NCBI GenBank assembly: GCA_000435075.1
Contig: FR890667.1
Coordinates: 63,977-127,976 of the forward strand
Length of the DNA stretch: 64,000 nt
DNA from: Bacteroides sp. CAG:770
GTDB lineage: Bacteria; Bacteroidota; Bacteroidia; Bacteroidales; UBA932
Direction: 5' to 3'
In this document: piece by piece, positions 35,503 through 44,731 of the stretch
Position numbering within the stretch: position 1 is the first letter of the stretch
Layout of the letters: each line of letters starts with the position of its first letter
Notes under the pieces: model-generated
What the model was told of the DNA's origin: nothing
The model's input: the letters and a program-made list of their open reading frames with translations, nothing else
Database searches by the model: none
Program-made: the position numbers and the translations under genes

Positions 35503-36165
35503 ATGAAGATAGAAAACAAAAAGGTAGTCGAGCTTACTTACGAGCTCACTGTAGATGGAAAGGTAGTGGACAGGACAACTGAAATGACAGGCCCGCTCGA
35601 TTATATTCACGGAGAGCACATGCTCCTCCCCAAATTCGAGGCGGAACTGGAAGGACTGGAGCCGGAAAGCGAATTCGCATTCACATTGACACCGGAAGAA
35701 GGCTACGGCGAATACGATCCGAAACACAAATTCGAGATTCCTAAACAGTCTTTCGAAATCGACGGAAAAATCCGCGAGGACCTGATGCAGGTAGGAAAGA
35801 TCATCCCTATGCTGAACAGCTCAGGAATGGTCGTACAAGGACTCATTGCCGCTGTCAATGATGATACGGTCACCATGGACTTCAACCATCCCATGGCCGG
35901 CAAGACATTGAATTTCAAGGGCAAGGTCGTTTCTGTCCGTGACGCTACAGAGAAGGAACTTACCGAGGGACTTCACGGAGAGTTCGTTCCGAAGGAAGGC
36001 GGATGCTGCCACAGCGGCTGCGGATGTCATCACGAGGACGGCGACCACGAGTGCTGCCATGGCGAGGGACATGAGGGCGGATGCTGCCACGGCAACGGAC
36101 ATGAAGGAGAGTGCCACTGCCATGGTGAAGGACACGAAGGAGAGTGCCACTGCCACGAAAACTAG
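35503..36165 (+). CDS. SlyD-like FKBP peptidyl-prolyl isomerase with His/Cys-rich tail
   Basis: A 220-residue cytoplasmic folding factor. An FKBP fold interrupted by an insert-in-flap domain, as in SlyD, is seen from KVVELTYELTVDGKVVD to VVSVRDATEKELTEG (about 6-160). The last 55 residues are extraordinarily rich in His, Cys and Gly and repeat the unit GHEGxCHCHGE. In SlyD such a tail binds nickel and other metals. The ATG at 35503 is preferred to a GTG at 35479, because the conserved domain begins at MKIENKK. The glycosyltransferase starts 9 bp later. Confidence 0.88.
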   Translation: MKIENKKVVELTYELTVDGKVVDRTTEMTGPLDYIHGEHMLLPKFEAELEGLEPESEFAFTLTPEEGYGEYDPKHKFEIPKQSFEIDGKIREDLMQVGKIIPMLNSSGMVVQGLIAAVNDDTVTMDFNHPMAGKTLNFKGKVVSVRDATEKELTEGLHGEFVPKEGGCCHSGCGCHHEDGDHECCHGEGHEGGCCHGNGHEGECHCHGEGHEGECHCHEN

Positions 36166-36174
36166 ACTCGTAAA

Positions 36175-37293
36175 ATGAAGACAGCCGTAGTCATACTTAA
36201 CTGGAACACAAAGAATTACCTTGAGCAGTTCGTTCCTGGAGTTCTCCGCTCTCTGGAGGGCGAAGACGCATGCCTTGTCGTGGCGGACAGCGCTTCGACA
36301 GACGGTTCCATGCAGATGCTTGCCGAGAAGTTCCCTGAAGTAAGGCAGATACGGCTGGACAAGAACTATGGATTTACCGGAGGGTACAACAGGGCCCTCC
36401 GGCAAATTGATGCAGAATACTACGTCCTTCTGAACTCTGACATTGAAGTGCCGGAAGGATGGCTCAAGCCGCTGGTGCAGACGATGGATTCATGTCCCGA
36501 TGTGGGCGCCTGTTCCCCGAAACTGCATTCGTGGTTCGAAAAGGACAAATTCGAATACGCAGGAGCCGCCGGAGGATATCTCGACTATTTCGGCTTCCCG
36601 TTCTGCCGCGGCAGACTGATGAAAATGCTGGAAAAGGATGAAGGTCAATATGACAGGCGCGCCGACGTGCTTTGGGCTACCGGAGCGTGTCTTATGGTGA
36701 GGAGTTCGCTTTTCAACGGGCTGGGCGGTCTGGACGACAGGTTTTTCGCCCACATGGAAGAGATTGACCTCTGCTGGAGAATCCAGCTTGCAGGATACAG
36801 AATAAGAATCGTACCGGAGTCCCTCGTATATCATATAGGAGGCGGAACACTTCCTCAGACCTCCCCATGGAAACTCAAGCTGAACTACAGGAATAACCTG
36901 ATGCTTCTGGAGAACAATCTGGCCAAGACACTGGCATTGACAATCTCCGAAAAGGAGAAAGGCATTGACAATTCCGGAAAGATTGCCGCGAAAGCGGTCA
37001 GGCAGGCCGGCAGGAGAATCTGGTTGAGGATGGTCATTGACGGGCTCACGGGAGCGGCGTATCTGCTGATGCTGAAACGGGACTACTTCAAAGCTGTCAT
37101 TGACGCGCACAAAGAGTTCAGGCAGCTGTCGAAGCGGCCGGGAGCGGAGGAGGTCAATGAATGGCTGTCGGAGTCAGCCGCGAAAAGACCGGGGCCTCAG
37201 GTCCAGGGCATATATCCGCATTTGATTATCCCGATGGCCATATTCCTGAGAAACAAATCGTTCGGCATCATCAACAAATATTTTCAAAAATAA
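36175..37293 (+). CDS. Family 2 glycosyltransferase
   Basis: A 372-residue GT-A glycosyltransferase. VVILNWNTKNYLEQF at the N-terminus, ADSASTDGSMQML, the nucleotide-sugar motif LLNSDIEVPEGW (an NSD version of DxD), and the late FFAHMEEIDLCWRIQLAGY motif place it among rhamnosyltransferase-like GT2 enzymes. A hydrophobic C-terminal stretch may associate with the membrane. It probably adds a sugar to a surface glycan. The acceptor is unknown, and no other polysaccharide genes are adjacent. It ends 8 bp before trkA. Confidence 0.9.
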   Translation: MKTAVVILNWNTKNYLEQFVPGVLRSLEGEDACLVVADSASTDGSMQMLAEKFPEVRQIRLDKNYGFTGGYNRALRQIDAEYYVLLNSDIEVPEGWLKPLVQTMDSCPDVGACSPKLHSWFEKDKFEYAGAAGGYLDYFGFPFCRGRLMKMLEKDEGQYDRRADVLWATGACLMVRSSLFNGLGGLDDRFFAHMEEIDLCWRIQLAGYRIRIVPESLVYHIGGGTLPQTSPWKLKLNYRNNLMLLENNLAKTLALTISEKEKGIDNSGKIAAKAVRQAGRRIWLRMVIDGLTGAAYLLMLKRDYFKAVIDAHKEFRQLSKRPGAEEVNEWLSESAAKRPGPQVQGIYPHLIIPMAIFLRNKSFGIINKYFQK

Positions 37294-37301
37294 TTCAGAC
37301 C

Positions 37302-38657
37302 ATGGTAATCATCATCGAAGGTGCGGGAGAAGTAGGTTCCCATCTGGCAAAGATGCTCAGCAACGAGGCCAATGACATCACTGTCATTGACATTGATGAA
37401 GAAAGGCTTGCGAGACTGAGCATGACGGCGGACATCGTCACCATACTCGGGGATTTGTCCTGCATCAAGGTACTGAAGGATGCAGGGGTGGAACATGCAG
37501 ACCTTTTCATTGCAGTAAACCCGAACAGTTCGCAGGACGTGAATCTTGTGAGCGCGCTTCTGGCAAAGAAACTCGGCTGCAAGAAAGTTTGCGCCCGCAT
37601 AAATAACGAGGAGTATCTTTCTTTCGAGAACAAACACCTGTTCACGGAACTTGGCATTGATCTTATGTTCTATCCCGAGAAGATTGCGGCCGGCGAAATC
37701 GCAGGTCTGCTCAAGCGTACCGCTTCGACGGAAACCATGGACTTCGCGAGGGGGAAACTGCAGCTGGCAGTGTTCAAGTTGGAGGATGACTCACCTATCC
37801 TTGACATGAAGATTGCCGAGTTTGCGGCCTGCGTCCCTTTCGGGACACAGTTCAGAGTCGTGGCCATATCTCGCAACGACACGACCATAATGCCGAAATT
37901 CGACACTCGTCTGAAGTATCATGACCTGGTCTATATCATAACCACGCGTGATGGCATCAATCCGCTGATGAATTTCCTGGGCAAGAGCAACATTGAAATC
38001 AACAATGTGATGATTCTCGGCGCAGGTGCCATCGGCGAAATGGTAGCGGGTTCCATCTGCAAGCAGGTCGAGGCCGTGAAGGTAATCGATTCCGACAAGC
38101 AGAGGTGCATTGAGTTGAGCGAAAATACCGATGACAATGTCCAGGTTATCAACGGGGACGGTCGTGATTCCGACTTCCTTCTGGAGGAAAACATCAAGGA
38201 TTATGATGCTTTCGTGGCGGTTACGGACAATGATGAGGCCAACATCCTGGCCTGCGTCGTAGCCAAGCGATTCGGCGTGGAACGCACGATTGCGGAGGTC
38301 GAGAATCTGGAGTATATCCGTCTGGCCGAGGAGATGGGCGTGGACGCCGTCATAAACAAGAAGCTCATCACTGCCGGCAAGATATTCAAGATGACGCTCA
38401 GCAACAAGGTCCGTTTCGTGAAATACATGAGCGGAACCAATGCTGAAATCTTGGAATACATAGTCGCCCCGGACAGCGCAATAACACGCAAGACATTGAA
38501 AGACATTGACTTTCCTGAGAATGCCATCATCGGAGGAATTATCCGCGGCAATGATTATTTCATCGCTGTCGGTGACACTCAGATCGAGGCTTACGACAGG
38601 GTCGCCGTATTTGCCCTGCCATCAGCTGTCAAGGAAGTCGATAAGATGTTCAGATAA
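37302..38657 (+). CDS. trkA: Trk system potassium-uptake regulatory protein TrkA
   Basis: A 451-residue peripheral membrane protein with two RCK modules. Each has a Rossmann TrkA_N domain (GAGEVGSHLAKML near residue 7 and ILGAGAIGEMVAGS near 235) followed by a TrkA_C domain. It gates the TrkH potassium channel in response to NAD(H) or ATP. The start is ATG 37302, since an earlier in-frame ATG lies deep in the glycosyltransferase gene. trkH, often next to trkA, is absent; an ABC-F gene follows after 27 bp. Confidence 0.94.
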   Translation: MVIIIEGAGEVGSHLAKMLSNEANDITVIDIDEERLARLSMTADIVTILGDLSCIKVLKDAGVEHADLFIAVNPNSSQDVNLVSALLAKKLGCKKVCARINNEEYLSFENKHLFTELGIDLMFYPEKIAAGEIAGLLKRTASTETMDFARGKLQLAVFKLEDDSPILDMKIAEFAACVPFGTQFRVVAISRNDTTIMPKFDTRLKYHDLVYIITTRDGINPLMNFLGKSNIEINNVMILGAGAIGEMVAGSICKQVEAVKVIDSDKQRCIELSENTDDNVQVINGDGRDSDFLLEENIKDYDAFVAVTDNDEANILACVVAKRFGVERTIAEVENLEYIRLAEEMGVDAVINKKLITAGKIFKMTLSNKVRFVKYMSGTNAEILEYIVAPDSAITRKTLKDIDFPENAIIGGIIRGNDYFIAVGDTQIEAYDRVAVFALPSAVKEVDKMFR

Positions 38658-38684
38658 TCAGAACCTTACAAAAGACATAAATTC

Positions 38685-40475
38685 ATGGCATCATACCTGC
38701 AGATTGAAAACATAAGCAAGAGTTACGGCCCGAAGGTGCTTTTCGAGCATATCGGGTTCAATATCAACGAAGGAGACAAAATCGCGCTGATTGCCCCAAA
38801 CGGGACGGGCAAGTCCACGTTGCTCAGGATATTGGCCGGAAACGACAAGTCGGACTCCGGCGGAAAAATCACATTCCTGAAGCATATACGCATCGCGTTT
38901 CTGGAACAGGAGTTCAGCCACGACCCTGAAAAGGTTGTCTTTACTCAGGTCATGGATTCAAGCAGGAATTTCACAGAGGGGCTGGATGATGACGACTTGT
39001 TTGCTTATGAACTCAGGGTCAAGAAGTTCCTGACAAGTTTCGGCATTGATGAAGGGGCATTGATGAAGAACCTTTCCGGCGGCGAGGTGAAGAGGGTGGC
39101 ATTGACAGTCATGCTTGCTTCCGAAGCCGATTTCTTCATCATGGACGAGCCGACCAACCACCTTGACATTGATGCAATCGAGTTTCTGGAGAATTATCTC
39201 GGACATTCGCGCAGCACCCTGCTGATGGTGACTCACGACCGCTATTTCCTTGATCATGTGTGCAATACGGTCATGGAACTGGACCACGGGGCTGTCTATA
39301 CCTATAGGGGAAATTACGAGAATTATCTCGAAAAACGCCAGGAACGCATTGACAATTACAATGCGGAGACTGCGAAAGTCAATAATATTCTCCGGAGGGA
39401 GCTGGAGTGGATCAGGAGTTCGCCTTGCGCCCGCACAGGAAAGGCCAGGTACAGGATCAATGCCTTTTATGACCTGAAGGACAGGGCCGAGCAGACTTAC
39501 ACGAGCAAAAAGGTGAGCCTGGAATCCATGGGAAAAGGCTCAAGGCTCGGAAGCAAGATAATTGACTGCAAGAATCTGAGTTTCAGTTACGGGGCTGACA
39601 AATATCTGGACCATTTCACATATAATTTCCAGAGATTCGAGCGTGTCGGCATCGTCGGAAAGAACGGTACCGGCAAATCCACCTTCCTGAACATCCTCAC
39701 CGGGAACATACCGGAGAACGGAGAACTGAGCGGCATCATCGAGCGCGGAGAGTCATTGAAAATCGGCTACTACCGCCAGAGCGGAATGAAATTCAATGAG
39801 GATCAGACGGTTATGGAGATTGTCAGCGACACTCACCTTCTGAACCAGTTTCTGTTCAGCCACGACATGTTCACCACCAATGTTTCGAAGTTGTCGGGCG
39901 GCGAGAGAAGAAGGCTCTATCTGATGACGATTCTGATGCAGAATCCGAATCTGTTGATTCTGGACGAGCCGACCAATGACCTGGACATCGTGACATTGGA
40001 CGTGCTGGAGGAATACCTGAATGAATTCAAAGGCTCATTAATAATCGTATCGCACGACCGTCATTTTCTGGACAGACTTGTCGATCACCTCTTCATATTC
40101 TGCGGCGACGGCGTGGTGAAAGATTTCATCGGCTCGTACAGCGAGTACCACGAATATATCAAGGAGTACGAGGCCCAGCAGAAAGCTGCCGCCAGAGCGG
40201 AGGCGAACAAGGGTAAAGTCAATGACAGTGAGGTCAATGCGGACCGCCCTGCCAAGAAGAAGAAACTCTCATACAAGGAGCAGAAGGAACTGGAGCAGTT
40301 GGAAAAGGATATGGAGGCTTTAGGCAAGGAGAAGGAAGAACTGGAGCAACAGCTTTCTGCGGGGACGATTCCTTACGACAAAATTCAGGAGGTATCGACC
40401 CGTTTCGGTGAGGTAAAGGACCGCATCGACGAGAAAGAGATGCGCTGGCTGGAACTTCAGGAGAGCCTGCAGTAG
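38685..40475 (+). CDS. ABC-F family ATPase (Uup-like)
   Basis: A 596-residue soluble protein with two ABC ATPase domains and no membrane segments. Domain 1 has APNGTGKST, NLSGGEVKR and MDEPTNHLD. Domain 2 has GKNGTGKST, KLSGGERRR and LDEPTNDLD. The linker contains RRELEWIRSSPCARTGKARYRI, and a lysine/glutamate-rich coiled coil occupies about 525-596, both typical of Uup. ABC-F proteins act on ribosomes or, for Uup, influence precise excision. Nothing suggests an antibiotic-resistance subtype. Confidence 0.9.
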   Translation: MASYLQIENISKSYGPKVLFEHIGFNINEGDKIALIAPNGTGKSTLLRILAGNDKSDSGGKITFLKHIRIAFLEQEFSHDPEKVVFTQVMDSSRNFTEGLDDDDLFAYELRVKKFLTSFGIDEGALMKNLSGGEVKRVALTVMLASEADFFIMDEPTNHLDIDAIEFLENYLGHSRSTLLMVTHDRYFLDHVCNTVMELDHGAVYTYRGNYENYLEKRQERIDNYNAETAKVNNILRRELEWIRSSPCARTGKARYRINAFYDLKDRAEQTYTSKKVSLESMGKGSRLGSKIIDCKNLSFSYGADKYLDHFTYNFQRFERVGIVGKNGTGKSTFLNILTGNIPENGELSGIIERGESLKIGYYRQSGMKFNEDQTVMEIVSDTHLLNQFLFSHDMFTTNVSKLSGGERRRLYLMTILMQNPNLLILDEPTNDLDIVTLDVLEEYLNEFKGSLIIVSHDRHFLDRLVDHLFIFCGDGVVKDFIGSYSEYHEYIKEYEAQQKAAARAEANKGKVNDSEVNADRPAKKKKLSYKEQKELEQLEKDMEALGKEKEELEQQLSAGTIPYDKIQEVSTRFGEVKDRIDEKEMRWLELQESLQ

Positions 40476-40527
40476 CCTGTCCCCTCAAATTTCGGAAATG
40501 TTACATTTCTATTTCAAAAAATAATTG

Positions 40528-40535
40528 TACCTTTG
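40528..40535 (+). promoter_or_regulatory. -7 box (TACCTTTG) of the glpT operon
   Basis: Exact TAnnTTTG match, with TTT rather than TTG 19 bp upstream (40506-40508). The leader to the ATG at 40678 would be about 135 nt, unusually long, and contains the paired TTTCGAAAC boxes. Confidence 0.5.
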
Positions 40536-40536
40536 C

Positions 40537-40568
40537 TTTCGAAACGTAATCGTTTTATGTTTCGAAAC
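40537..40568. promoter_or_regulatory. Two TTTCGAAAC boxes, candidate operator of the glpT operon
   Basis: TTTCGAAAC occurs at 40537-40545 and again at 40560-40568, 23 bp apart, each a palindromic TTTCGAAA core. They lie at the predicted transcription start and just downstream, where a repressor would block initiation. The factor is unknown and no regulator gene adjoins. Confidence 0.45.
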
Positions 40569-40677
40569 AAAAGAACACACCAACTATTTTCGGGAATTGT
40601 CTTCCGACATTGACATGTTCCGACAAATCCCTGAGAATATGGCAAACACGCAAACAAACCAAAACATTAAATAAACA

Positions 40678-42090
40678 ATGGCTAGATTTTTTGACCCGCC
40701 TGCACCGAAGCCTCAGCTTCCGTCAGAGAAAGTCCCTAAAGTTTTCAATGCTATGAGATGGAAGGTATTCCTAGGTGCCTTCCTCGGATATGCCGGTTAT
40801 TATCTCGTCCGCAAGAATCTTTCTCTTGCAGCGCCTGACATGATCAAGGATGGTATCCTTGACGCAGGTAAGGTAGGACTTGCAATGTCAGCAGTATCAA
40901 TCGCTTACGCATTCAGCAAGTTCATCATGGGTAGTGTGTCGGATCGTTCTGATTCACGTAAATTCCTCTGCGTGGGACTCGTCCTTTCCGCATTGGTAAT
41001 GATACTTACGGGTATCATCCCTTATGGCGCCAATACGGCATTGAACACCACCGTCATCTTCTTCCTCATGCTCGTTGTGGGCTGGTTGTCAGGTATGGGA
41101 TGGCCTCCATGCGGCCGTATCATGACCCACTGGTTCTCGCAGAACGAGAGGAGTTTCAAGATGAGTATCTGGAATGTTTCACATACTATCGGCAGTTTCT
41201 CCCTCGGTTTCCTGGCAATTGCCGGTGTGGCTCTTTTCGCATTCTTCGCGCCTACTTTCGGCATGGATGCGGCTCAGGCCTGGAGGGGTAACTTCATTTT
41301 CCCTGCCGTTGTGGCTATCGTCATAGCAATCTTCTGCTGGTGGGCCATCCGTGACACCCCGGAGTCTTGCGGTTTGCCTTCAGTCCAGGAATACAGAAAT
41401 GATTACAGTGGAGTAAAGAGCAAGGGCCCTGCCGGAGACAAGCTTCCGTTCAAGGTTCTCTTCATAGATTACGTTTTCAAGAACAAGCTTCTGTGGATTG
41501 TGGCTCTCAGCAACATCTTCGTATATATGGTACGTTACGGCATCGGCGACTGGTCTCCTACCTTCCTTCAGGATGCAGGAATCATGACTGCTGACGAGAG
41601 CAAGGTCGCTTTCTCCGTGCATAACCTCATCGGAGCGTTCGGAACAATCCTCTGCGGTCTCGCGACATCCAAGATTTTCAAGGGCCGTTGCGCTCCTATG
41701 AATGTCATCTGCATGATTGCCTGCATGTTCGGTGTCTTGATCTACTGGTTTGTAGGCGCAGGTTATATTGCCATGAGCCCTGCTCTCCAGAAGACACTCG
41801 TCTATGTAGCCCTCTGCCTCATCGGATTCTTCATCTATGGTCCTGTGGCACTTACAGGAGTACAGGCATTGAATCTTGTTCCTAAGAATGCTGCGGGTAC
41901 TGCAGCCGGTTTCGTCGGCCTGTTCGGTTATTTCGTCGGTGATGCCATCTGCTCCAAGATTTTCGTCGGCAGCGTAGCAAATACTCTCGGATGGAATGCG
42001 GCCAATCTTACTGTCGCTATCGGAGCCGGTATCGGAGTCATCCTCTGCGCCATGCTTATCAAGAGCGAAAAGTCTGTGACCAACAATTAA
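40678..42090 (+). CDS. glpT: Glycerol-3-phosphate antiporter, GlpT-like (OPA family)
   Basis: A 470-residue, 12-helix major-facilitator protein of the organophosphate:phosphate antiporter family. The N-terminal GYAGYYLVRKNLSLAAPDM motif (about 36-54), MGSVSDRSDSRKF loop, GWLSGMGWPPCGRIMTHWF and MVRYGIGDWSPTFLQD are characteristic. It exchanges cytoplasmic phosphate for glycerol-3-phosphate or a related organophosphate. The partner gene downstream encodes an exported phosphodiesterase able to generate glycerol-3-phosphate, which supports that substrate. Confidence 0.88.
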   Translation: MARFFDPPAPKPQLPSEKVPKVFNAMRWKVFLGAFLGYAGYYLVRKNLSLAAPDMIKDGILDAGKVGLAMSAVSIAYAFSKFIMGSVSDRSDSRKFLCVGLVLSALVMILTGIIPYGANTALNTTVIFFLMLVVGWLSGMGWPPCGRIMTHWFSQNERSFKMSIWNVSHTIGSFSLGFLAIAGVALFAFFAPTFGMDAAQAWRGNFIFPAVVAIVIAIFCWWAIRDTPESCGLPSVQEYRNDYSGVKSKGPAGDKLPFKVLFIDYVFKNKLLWIVALSNIFVYMVRYGIGDWSPTFLQDAGIMTADESKVAFSVHNLIGAFGTILCGLATSKIFKGRCAPMNVICMIACMFGVLIYWFVGAGYIAMSPALQKTLVYVALCLIGFFIYGPVALTGVQALNLVPKNAAGTAAGFVGLFGYFVGDAICSKIFVGSVANTLGWNAANLTVAIGAGIGVILCAMLIKSEKSVTNN

Positions 42091-42104
42091 TTCCGAATAA
42101 ACTG

Positions 42105-42134
42105 TCCGCCGGCTGATTCACGTCTGCCGGCGGA
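42105..42134 (+). terminator. GC-rich hairpin between glpT and the phosphodiesterase gene
   Basis: TCCGCCGGC pairs with GCCGGCGGA around a 12-nt loop, followed only by ATTTC. The T-run is weak, so it may attenuate transcription or stabilise the glpT message without fully ending it before the gene at 42153. Confidence 0.55.
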
Positions 42135-42152
42135 ATTTCATAACAAACAGAT

Positions 42153-44393
42153 ATGAGAAAATTTATATTGTCAATGCTGGTTTTCCTTTCGGTCTGCGCC
42201 GCAGCAGATGCGAGGAAGGTCAGCGGAAAAGTCCATTCGGGCGCAAAAGCTCTGCAAGGTGTAGTCGTTACTGACGGTTCTTCTTTCACAAAGACCAGAG
42301 GTGACGGAACCTTCAAACTGAACGCCGACAACAAGGCCAGATTCGTCTATATCATAACACCTTCCGGTTATGTCGCTGACTACAGAAGCGGTACTCCGGA
42401 GTTCTACAAGGAAGTTTCTGACAAGGAGCTTGACTTCAATCTAGAGAAGACGGCAAGGTCGTCAAGCTACACTCTGTTTTCCGTTTCCGACCCTCAGATC
42501 AGGAACAACAATCAGCTGAAGCAGTTCGCAGGTCTTCCTTTCGAGGATCTGAAGGCCGAAGGAAAGAAGTATGGCAAGAAAGGTCCGGTAGTGGCCGTTA
42601 TGCTCGGTGACTCCGGCTGGGACAAGAACCTCCCTACACTTCTTCCCGAATACAAGAAGAAAATCAGCAGACTCGGTTTCCCTGTCTATACCGTAACCGG
42701 AAACCATGACTATAACAAGGAGCGTTCTTTCAAGAATTATTCGAAGGATTATTTCGACAATTTCGGTCCTTACAATTATGCCTTCTGGATGGGCAAGGAT
42801 CTGGTGCTCTGCGTGAACAACATCATCTATTACAAGGAGAAGGAATATGTCGAGGGATATTCTGAGGAGGTCCTCAAGTTCGTCAAGAATCTCCTGAACT
42901 ACGTTCCGAAGAAGACTCATATCTTCATGGCCCAGCATTGTCCTATCGACAGATGGTGGCGTCCTGAAGAAACCAGGAGGATTGTCAATGGTGACAAGAT
43001 GCTTGCTCTTCTGGAGGGCCGCAAGGTGGATATCCTTTCCGGCCATACCCATATCATGAACAATTACCAGATTACCCCGGACATCATGGATCACAATGCG
43101 CCAAGTATCTGCGGTTCGTGGTGGTTCGCTGACTGGTGCCGTGACGGTGTGCCTGCCGGCTACGAGATTTTCAATGTCAAGGGCAAGGATATCAGCTGGT
43201 TCTACCGTTCTCTTGGTCATGATGACGATTATCAGGTGGAGATCATTGCTCCTGGCCAGAGCATGTATCATCCTAATTCCGTGATTGCCAATGTCTGGGA
43301 TTATGATGAGAATTGGTCTGTCACCTGGTCTCAGGATGGCATTGACATGGGCCCTATGAAGATGGTCGAGGATTGTTCTCCTACCTATATCAAGAAGATT
43401 GAGGAGCATTATCAGGGCGAGCCGATTCCGGGCTTCCGCAGCCCGAAGAGGTCAATCCATTATTTCGCGGCGACGCCGAGCCAGTATGCGAAGGTGGTTA
43501 CTGTCAATGTCAGGAGCCGTTTCGGCAAGGAGTGGCATTATGAGGTCAAGCTTGCTGACCATGTGGATGTCCAGGCTCACCGCGGAGGTGCCGGTCTGTG
43601 GCCTGAGAATACGTTTACGTCAATGACGAATGCGACATTGATGGGTGTAAATACTCTTGAGCTTGATTTTCAGATCAGCAAGGACGGACAGATCGTGGTT
43701 TCGCATGATGCATATTTCCATTCCCGCTATGCCACCCGTCCTGACGGAAGCATTGTCAAGCCTGATGATCCTAAGGAGTATCTTTATACCATGCCTTATG
43801 ATTCCATCGCCAAGTATGATGTGGGAATGCGAGCCAGTGAGGTCTGGCCGGGCAAGGAGCAGTCTCCTGCAGTGAAGCCGCTTGCTACCGAGCTTATAGA
43901 TTCCGTGGAGACATTGACAAGGCTTCGTGGCCTCGACCCTATGCGGTACAATATCGAGATCAAGTGCAAGAAGGGTAAGGGCGAGGGCATCAATTGGCCT
44001 GAGTACCACGAGTTTGTGGACAAGTGCATCGAGTTGCTCATGTCCAAGAATCTCGGTGACAGGCTTGTTGTCCAGTGCTTCGATGTTCGCGCTCTGAATT
44101 ATATGCACGAGAAGTATCCTCAGCTCAAGCTTTCTTATCTTATCAGCAAGAAGGATACCGACTGGGATACATATATGGGCAAGCTGAATTTCACTCCTGA
44201 GTGGCTGAGTCCTGAGCATGTGCTCGTGGATGCCAAGATGGTGGAGAATTGCCGCAAGGCCGGCATCAAGCTGGTTCCTTGGACTGTCGATGATGAGGCC
44301 GAGATCAAGAGAATTCTGGATCTTCATGTGGAGGCTATCATTTCGAATTACCCTGACCGTGTTCTGAAGGTAACCAGAGGATATGTGAAGTAG
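42153..44393 (+). CDS. Exported fusion: calcineurin-like phosphoesterase plus glycerophosphodiester phosphodiesterase
   Basis: 746 residues with a signal peptide (cleavage near ADA, 20). Residues 22-95 form a CNA-B-like metallophosphatase N domain. Residues 105-345 are a calcineurin-type phosphoesterase with LGDSGWD (151-157), GNHD (183-186), QHCP (261-264) and SGHTHI (296-301). Residues 345-460 are its C-terminal domain. Residues 472-746 are a GDPD barrel with VQAHRGGAGLWPENT (473-487), LELDFQ (502-507) and SHD (517-519). The GDPD half would release glycerol-3-phosphate from glycerophosphodiesters in the periplasm for import by the adjacent GlpT. In known Bacteroidota the two enzymes are usually separate proteins. 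The metallophosphatase substrate is unknown. Confidence 0.9.
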   Translation: MRKFILSMLVFLSVCAAADARKVSGKVHSGAKALQGVVVTDGSSFTKTRGDGTFKLNADNKARFVYIITPSGYVADYRSGTPEFYKEVSDKELDFNLEKTARSSSYTLFSVSDPQIRNNNQLKQFAGLPFEDLKAEGKKYGKKGPVVAVMLGDSGWDKNLPTLLPEYKKKISRLGFPVYTVTGNHDYNKERSFKNYSKDYFDNFGPYNYAFWMGKDLVLCVNNIIYYKEKEYVEGYSEEVLKFVKNLLNYVPKKTHIFMAQHCPIDRWWRPEETRRIVNGDKMLALLEGRKVDILSGHTHIMNNYQITPDIMDHNAPSICGSWWFADWCRDGVPAGYEIFNVKGKDISWFYRSLGHDDDYQVEIIAPGQSMYHPNSVIANVWDYDENWSVTWSQDGIDMGPMKMVEDCSPTYIKKIEEHYQGEPIPGFRSPKRSIHYFAATPSQYAKVVTVNVRSRFGKEWHYEVKLADHVDVQAHRGGAGLWPENTFTSMTNATLMGVNTLELDFQISKDGQIVVSHDAYFHSRYATRPDGSIVKPDDPKEYLYTMPYDSIAKYDVGMRASEVWPGKEQSPAVKPLATELIDSVETLTRLRGLDPMRYNIEIKCKKGKGEGINWPEYHEFVDKCIELLMSKNLGDRLVVQCFDVRALNYMHEKYPQLKLSYLISKKDTDWDTYMGKLNFTPEWLSPEHVLVDAKMVENCRKAGIKLVPWTVDDEAEIKRILDLHVEAIISNYPDRVLKVTRGYVK

Positions 44394-44418
44394 AATTTTT
44401 TAGAAATTATTTGTGCCC

Positions 44419-44457
44419 CCGCGCCTTGTACGTTTATCGTGCTCGGCGCGGTTTTTT
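44419..44457 (+). terminator. Terminator after the phosphodiesterase fusion gene
   Basis: CCGCGCC pairs with GGCGCGG around a 19-nt loop and is followed by six T. It lies 26 bp after the stop codon. Confidence 0.8.
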
Positions 44458-44486
44458 GTGATGACGGAGCATTGTGTGATGTGATC

Positions 44487-44578
44487 GTTTTGTTCCGCGA
44501 AAACGTTTTATACGGTACCAAATACCCCGTATTGATGGCTTTGTTCCAAGAAAACGTTTTAACTGGGACAAAAGGCAC
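44487..44578 (+). repeat. Dispersed intergenic element R1, copy c
   Basis: Two palindromic units centred on GAAAACGTTTTA (44500-44509 and 44551-44560), 51 bp apart. Each begins TTTGTTCC and ends in a GGTACCAAA or GGGACAAAA arm. The element aligns along its whole length with the reverse complements of 553-646 and 1168-1260, including the connecting TTGATGG, at roughly 70% identity. It lies between converging transcription units. Confidence 0.75.
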
Positions 44579-44633
44579 TATTTCCAAGAGATTGAAGAGA
44601 TGTCTCTCGAACTTCATTCAAATATAAAACAAC

Positions 44634-44658
44634 AGCCGGGTCCTTCCGGGGCCCGGCT
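44634..44658 (-). terminator. Terminator of the large minus-strand operon
   Basis: On the minus strand AGCCGGGCC pairs with the GGACCCGGCT side around a small loop and is followed by GTTGTTTT. It is about 75 bp after the stop of the kinase-dehydrogenase gene, the last of ten genes. Confidence 0.7.
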
Positions 44659-44731
44659 GATTATTTACAATATGCTGACAATCAAGAACAAACAGACTTT
44701 CAGCACAACCATCCGCAACTAAATTGCCATA

